DNA of 64,000 nucleotides from Gnetum montanum (taxonomy: Eukaryota; Streptophyta; Gnetopsida; Gnetales; Gnetaceae): assembly GCA_015680685.1 (NCBI GenBank), contig MNCI01000003.1:762769-826768 (forward strand), written 5' to 3'. Both the position numbers and the translations under genes were made by a program. Below the pieces are notes generated by a model. It saw only the letters and a list, made by a program, of their open reading frames with translations. It was not told the DNA's origin and ran no database searches. Shown in pieces: positions 59,390-64,000 of this stretch. Position 1 is the stretch's first letter, and the number at the start of each line of letters is the position of its first letter.

Positions 59390-61209
59390 TGAAACACCAC
59401 AAAAATTTTAGCAACACTTCTAGACAACTTTAAAGCCTCTGAAATGGCTTCAAGCAGTCCACCATGGAGCAAGTAAGGGCCCCCTGGGGCCCATAGATCA
59501 CAACGGCAAGTCTCAGTATCAAGAATCATCCATTTCAAGGTCAAAAAGTGTAATTTTTGCTAAGTACAATGCACTCGTAAGGATTAGCATCACCAATGTT
59601 TGGGGCCCCGAAACTAAGTCAAAATAGGCTGAAATTAAGCACAAGGACCCCCCATGACCTTCGCCAAGGTCCCTAGCAGCTCCCAACCTTCAAAAAATCA
59701 AGATTCGGGCCTTAAATGAGGTGTTTTCGATTGATTACACTACGTCTACATTTTCTTGTGCTGCAGAACATAAGGATGCGTAAAATACTATTCATTGTGT
59801 GAATACTATTCACTACGTAAAATATTATTCACCGCACAAACACTATTCATCGAAGTTTCAGAAAATTCTAGAAAAGTTTCAAAAAATGGCAGAAGATCCT
59901 CAACATCAGCAACTTCTGGAAAATCAAAATTCAGGCCTTAAATGAGGTGTTTTTGGTTGATTATGTTGTGGCTACACTTTCTTACGCTACATAGCGTAAG
60001 GATGCGTAAACACTATTCACAGCATAAAATACTATTCATCACGTCAACACTATTCACTGCGTAAAATACTATTCATGGCGTGAACACTATTCATCAACTT
60101 CTAGAAAATTTCAGAAATATTTCAGAAAATGGCAGAGAAATATCAGCATCAGCAACTTTCAGAACATTCCAGAAAATTTCAGAAAGACTCAGGAACAAAG
60201 AAGTTTCACGCAAACGGGGTGAAATTTCTCTTGTTGTATATTTCATTGTAAATCGACATGTGTGGGCATGTTAGGCCCTCATGTTTAAATTAAATGTACT
60301 TTCATGGGCTTGAATAGCCCATAAATTGTAAAAAATGATGTACCTAGTCAAGAATGTAGTTTGCCAACACACATCTAACTCATGCACAACTGTCCGACAC
60401 ATATCCAACTCTTGCCAGCATGNTCCAACACACATCTAACTCATGCACAACTATCCGACACATATCCAACTCTTGCCAGCATGCATCCAACCCAAGCACA
60501 ACTGTCCATTGGACACATGTTACTAGATCCACTTTCCACTCATCTCTCAGCCATTGATTCCATTCTGAAATTCTGTGCTGGAGCCCGGCCCAACCCTATA
60601 AATACCCTGTCAATTCACATAAATTAGAAAAAAGGGAGGGGGGGCAATTGGAGAGATGGATGAATTCTGAGAAGGACAGAATCTGCAATCCTTGGGTGCT
60701 CGGCACACCTGACTGTTGGCATCCAAGTATTTCTCACATTCATCACATCACATCATCACATCATCACTTCAGACATCATCCCGGGGCTTAGTGCTTGACC
60801 TGCTATCCACACATGCAGCTACACTTTGACCAGTGCATACCTTTTTATTAAACAATACAATACAGTTCATTGCCTTCCATTTACATTGTTTAGTTCTATT
60901 TATGATTTTTTTACAATATAGTTCTGTCTACACTTTAGTTATAATTCAATACACTCTGTTTACATTTTGTGTCGCTATTTGCATTCCATTTACATCTCGT
61001 TTACATCGTTCACGATAACCCTAGCGCTAGCCGTAGCTTACGCTCGGGGAAGTCCTTGGTTGATTTGCATGCAAACCATCCAAGGCACTCTACCTTCGTT
61101 CCATTTTCCAGCTTGCCCTCAAGCAAAGGCGGGGTCAGCTGTGGCTGCTCAATGATCTTTCGATGTCTGTTTCCCTTCCAGCCTCACACCAGCGATTTAG
61201 GTCAGTACA
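59390..61209 (+). repeat. Element 2 3' LTR (1820 bp)
   Basis: From TGAAACACCAC to GTCAGTACA. It contains a 226-bp internal duplication (anchors 59709 and 59935), two runs of an ~18-bp repeat with ACTATTCA as core (59784-59855 and 60002-60095), the palindrome CTTACGCTACATAGCGTAAG (59981-60000), an assembly join at 60423 and a TATA box at 60597-60604. Confidence 0.82.
60364..60483. other. Assembly join: duplicated 59-bp ends around N
   Basis: 60364-60422 and 60425-60483 match except for one G/A difference, with N at 60423. This is an unmerged contig overlap inside the 3' LTR. Confidence 0.9.
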
Positions 61210-61329
61210 AAAATGACAACAAAAAATGATGACATAAAATGCAGATTGCAAAACAAAAATAGGAAAGAAGAAAATAGAAAGTAGAAGCAACAATAGCATC
61301 ATAGAAAAGGGAGTAGCATAGTAGCTTAC

Positions 61330-61451
61330 TGGGTTGATGGAGTTTCCTCCCATACCACAACACGTGCCTACGACAGACGCCCCAAGGTATCCTTCACATC
61401 ATCTACCTTGGCGAGCGCTAGGTGTTTGCGTTCTCTCTTGGGTACCATCAT
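61330..61451 (-). pseudogene. Antisense spliced gene, exon 1
   Basis: Minus-strand ATG at 61451 (tandem ATG ATG) opens 40 codons plus two bases before a splice donor, A|GTAAGC, at 61330/61329. The peptide is basic at first (MMVPKRERKHLALAKVDDV) with one TAG at 61368-61370. The two leftover bases need one base from the next exon; the acceptor TTTTGAG at 49123-49129 leaves exactly one base before the frame of exon 2. The intervening intron is about 150 bp plus the 12-kb element 2. Confidence 0.6.
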
Positions 61452-61539
61452 CTTGGTTACAGATTCTTTTTTGGTTGCTATGCTTAATCACCCTGATCTT
61501 TGCTAATGCAACTTATCTACGCTCTAGATGTGGGTTTTG

Positions 61540-61605
61540 TGCTCTTACGGTGAAAATAATGAGTTTACCGGGGGTAAACCCCTATTTATAGCCAATACGG
61601 TGAAA
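61540..61605 (-). promoter_or_regulatory. Antisense gene promoter: CAAT and TATA boxes
   Basis: On the minus strand, CCGTATTGGCTATAAATAGG carries a CCAAT-complement (ATTGG) and a consensus plant TATA box (61583-61590). A start site about 30 bases on (near 61555) would leave a leader of roughly 100 nt before ATG 61451. This promoter points opposite to element 1 transcription. Confidence 0.65.
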
Positions 61606-61763
61606 AGGAACTTGCCATTCTCTCTCCTCGATTAATGTGGGATGTTCATATAGCATAGAAATCCTACCATAGTGTAGCAGCACTATTTGCATCGTGATAG
61701 GTGGGTCCAATCAAAAAATTTGACCCACTTTAAACTAGCCATTTGCCTTCGTTAGTACAACTC

Positions 61764-62170
61764 GTTAGCGGTCCACAAGGACCTTAAACTAGCAGTTTTG
61801 ATGCATACATTCAAATCTCATTAGCGGTCCACAAAGACCTTAAACTAGCAATTTCGATGCATAGTTACGACTTGTTAGTGGTCCACAAAGACCTTAAACT
61901 AGTAGTTCTCATGCATAGTTTTGGCCTCATTAGCGGTCCACAAAGACCTTTAAACTAGTAGCTTTGACACATAGTTTCAACTAAGTTAGCGGTCCGCAAA
62001 GATCTTAAACTAATACCTCATAGTTTCATTAAAATAGCTTGTTAGCAATCCATAAAGATCTTAAACTAGTACTTTAATTCACGAATCTAACCCATTAGCA
62101 GTCTGCAAAGACCATAAACTAGTGGTTTTACACTTTTGTATTTAGGCGGTCCGCTACAACCTTATACTGG
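61764..62170 (+). repeat. Hairpin-tail array E (element 1, before pol)
   Basis: Seven units at 53-56-bp spacing (TTAGYGGTCC anchors at 61765, 61821, 61875, 61930, 61986, 62042 and 62095) plus a decayed eighth. The first four have a perfect stem GGTC-CACAAR-GACC (61770-61783, 61826-61839, 61880-61893, 61935-61948) followed by TTAAACTAG. Later units keep three or four pairs, one as a wobble. The array sits upstream of the antisense promoter and 150 bp before pol. Confidence 0.9.
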
Positions 62171-62315
62171 CAAACTGCAAACTTTGTATCATGTTTCTGA
62201 TCATTTAAGATTTTTCATATTTCATTATTGCTTTGTAAATGTTTTCTATGCATTGTTACTACAAACATGTAGCCCTTGACTTGGCATTTATCTCATTGTG
62301 GAAAGTTGAGCAAGA

Positions 62316-64000
62316 ATGGCAATGCATCATGATCTTTCTTCACCTCTAGCCTTAACAGGTCCACATGGCAAGCTTGCAAAACAACTGAACCTAGAGTCAA
62401 TAGACTGGGAATCATCTATAGATAGCACTGTAGCATCCTTAGAAACATCCCCAGATTGGCCCAAACATCTAGTCTAAGCCCTAGATTTAGAGGCCAGGGA
62501 TGTAACCAAGGATCCTCTCATTGAGATGCCTGTGACCACATCTAGGGGGAAAATAAAAACGTTAAAACTTAACTCCCTCCTAGACTCGGAAACATATAAA
62601 GATGTATCCAAGATACTACAAGATAACATAGAAGTATTAGCGTGGTCTTATAATGACATGCCAAGTTTAGACTCAAGGCTCATACAACACAACATTGTCT
62701 TAGATTTGCATATGAAAGCAGTTAAGTAGAAGGATCGTAAGGTTAAACTAGAGATTGCACTAGCCGTATGGGATGAAATCACCAAGCTGTATCAAGCTGG
62801 TTTCATCCGGGCAGTTGATTACTCAGAGTGGGTGTCAAACATCGTTGTGGTTTCTATGAAAATGGGAGGAATATGAATCTATATAGACTTCTGGGATCTG
62901 AACAAAGCCATGATCAAGGATGACTTCCCATTGCTGAGTATTGATCAACTCATCGACACTACGGCTGGTCATGCTCTATTATCCTTCATGGATGGTTTCT
63001 CCAGGTACAACCAAATTCGCATCAACCCAGAGCATCAGTTAACAACAACTTTCATGATCCCATGGGGTACTTTTTGTTACACTATGATGCCCTTTGGGCT
63101 CAAAAATGCCAGATCAACCTACCAGAGAGTCATGACATACATCTTTAGTGACTACATCCTAGAAACGCTGAACGACTACGTTGATGACATAGCGGTCAAA
63201 TATAAAGAGGCTGCTGATCATCCCAACGATCTAGATGTAGTCCTCAAGTGCTGCCAGATGCATGATTTACACCTTAACCAAAAAAAGTGTGTCTTTGGGG
63301 TGAGAACTGGATGCATGTTAGGGTTTGTAGTATCAGAGGCTAGAATATGAGTGGACCTTGACAAAGTTAAGGCCATCATCAATCTAGCCCCCCCTACAAA
63401 CCTTAAATAATTTCACGAGTTGCAAGGCAAGGTACACTTCATTAGAAGGTTTATAGCAAAGTTGACTAACAAGTTACACCGCATGCAACATCTACTAAAG
63501 AAAGGGGCTAACTTCGAATGGACATGACAATGCCAACAAGCCTTTGATGATCAAAAGAAAGAGCTTTTACACCTTCCGAATGTTTACCCACCATAGAGGG
63601 ATAAGCCCTTCTATATCTACCTTGCCACCTCATACATGTCTATTGCAACACTGTTATGTCAGAGACGAGATGACGGCTCTGAGATTCCAGTGTATTACTT
63701 AAGTCATGCACTGATAGTGTATGAGGAAAAATACAATGAGGTGGAGAGAAACTACCTTGCCCTAGTATTTGCATTAAAAAATTGAAGGCATTATCTATTT
63801 CGTAGCAAGGTTAACATCATTTGCAAGAGCAATGTACTCCAGGATATCATAAATAATCTATATGAAAGTAGTAGGATAGCTTGGTGGAAAGCCACAATAG
63901 CGGAATTCGATTTGGATTATGTGAACCAATCATTGATGAAAGGTCAAGCTATAGCTACGCAACTCATGACCTCACCCATCGACAATTGGGCAATCATAGA
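62316..64000 (+). pseudogene. Element 1 Pol: RT and first RNase H, truncated by window end
   Basis: ATG 62316 opens a frame closely related to element 2 Pol. Reverse transcriptase contains EITKLYQAGFIRAVDY, FMDGFSRYNQIRI, MMPFGLKNARSTYQRVM and YVDDIAVKY (~63178). RNase H 1 follows from about 63590 with LATSY where the first catalytic Asp should be and IATQL at the last position, the same replacements as element 2. CKSNVL has also lost the third Asp. Stops at 62475, 62727, 62874, 63348, 63408 and others make it non-functional. The second RNase H and integrase should lie beyond the window. Confidence 0.9.

Larger units (their letters stand above)
49150..61209 (+). mobile_element. Tat-like Ty3/gypsy element 2, nearly complete, 5' LTR truncated
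   Basis: In order: partial 5' LTR (49150-49800), primer site (49806-49822), gag-pro (49988-53719), array C, pol (54340-57781), array D, 3' untranslated region with polypurine tract, full 3' LTR (59390-61209). The 5' LTR lacks about the first 1170 bp present in the 3' copy. It sits inside intron 1 of the antisense gene of element 1. No target duplication could be read because the left end is lost. Confidence 0.9.
40745..64000 (+). mobile_element. Tat-like Ty3/gypsy element 1, interrupted, runs off window
   Basis: LTR 40745-42598, primer site 42605-42621, gag-pro 42846-46592, array B, an antisense spliced gene, array E, and pol from 62316 to the window edge. Element 2 (49150-61209) is inserted between. 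The join across element 2 is supported by the antisense gene: its exon 1 lies right of element 2 and its other exons left, with agreeing reading phase. The missing 3' end lies beyond 64000. Confidence 0.75.

Noticed and set aside
1-64000. Host protein-coding or structural RNA genes
   Set aside because: No frame shows a recognisable host enzyme, and no rRNA or canonical tRNA could be read.

Overview
This window looks like nuclear DNA from a plant with a large, repeat-filled genome. A gymnosperm is the most likely guess, but the sequence does not name the species. I see no recognisable single-copy host gene. Almost everything that can be identified is old LTR retrotransposon sequence, mostly Ty3/gypsy with some Ty1/copia, nested and broken by stop codons. 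Single N characters at 2702, 30000, 48651, 52180 and 60423 mark assembly joins; three of them are flanked by the same 46-59 bases on both sides.

Layout. 1-890: Ty3/gypsy integrase remnant. About 2405-6560: a short LTR-bounded element with one long unfamiliar ORF (putative plant-transposon-type domain, then coiled coil). 7018-7415: antisense Ty1/copia gag start with primer site. 9195-20440: a chromodomain-bearing Ty3/gypsy element on the minus strand, whose 3' end (chromodomain, polypurine tract, start of LTR) is present four times in tandem. 20440-28100: AT-rich DNA with satellites and one unidentified minus-strand pseudogene. 28142-37600: gag-pro of a Tat-like Ty3/gypsy element (element 0) split by a complete Ty1/copia element (29157-35037, two 375-bp LTRs). 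38180-40290: palindrome-rich ~200-bp satellite. 40745-64000: Tat-like element 1 (LTR, primer site, gag-pro, pol running off the window), interrupted by a second near-complete Tat-like element 2 (49150-61209).

The most unusual system lies in the pro-to-pol spacer of element 1. A multi-exon gene runs antisense to the element from a TATA box at 61583-61590 to a stop codon at 47254. It has GT-AG introns whose reading phases agree at three of four junctions, and element 2 sits inside its first intron. Tandem arrays bracket it on both sides (46751-47112 and 61764-62170). Related arrays occur after protease in elements 0 and 2, and after integrase in element 2. Their shared unit is a small stem-loop (4-bp stem, usually 6-nt loop) followed by a TAAACTAG-like tail. 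The stem sequence changes in both arms together: AGTC/GACT, TGTC/GACA, CATC/GATG, GGTC/GACC, GGCC/GGCC and AGCC/GGCT all occur. The LTRs of these elements also carry palindromes centred on CTACATAG with different matched arms.

Elements 1 and 2 have two RNase H domains. The first has lost the same two catalytic aspartates in both elements and the second is intact in element 2, as expected for the plant Tat clade. In the elements checked closely, most in-frame stops fit C-to-T or G-to-A changes, consistent with decay of methylated, silenced copies.
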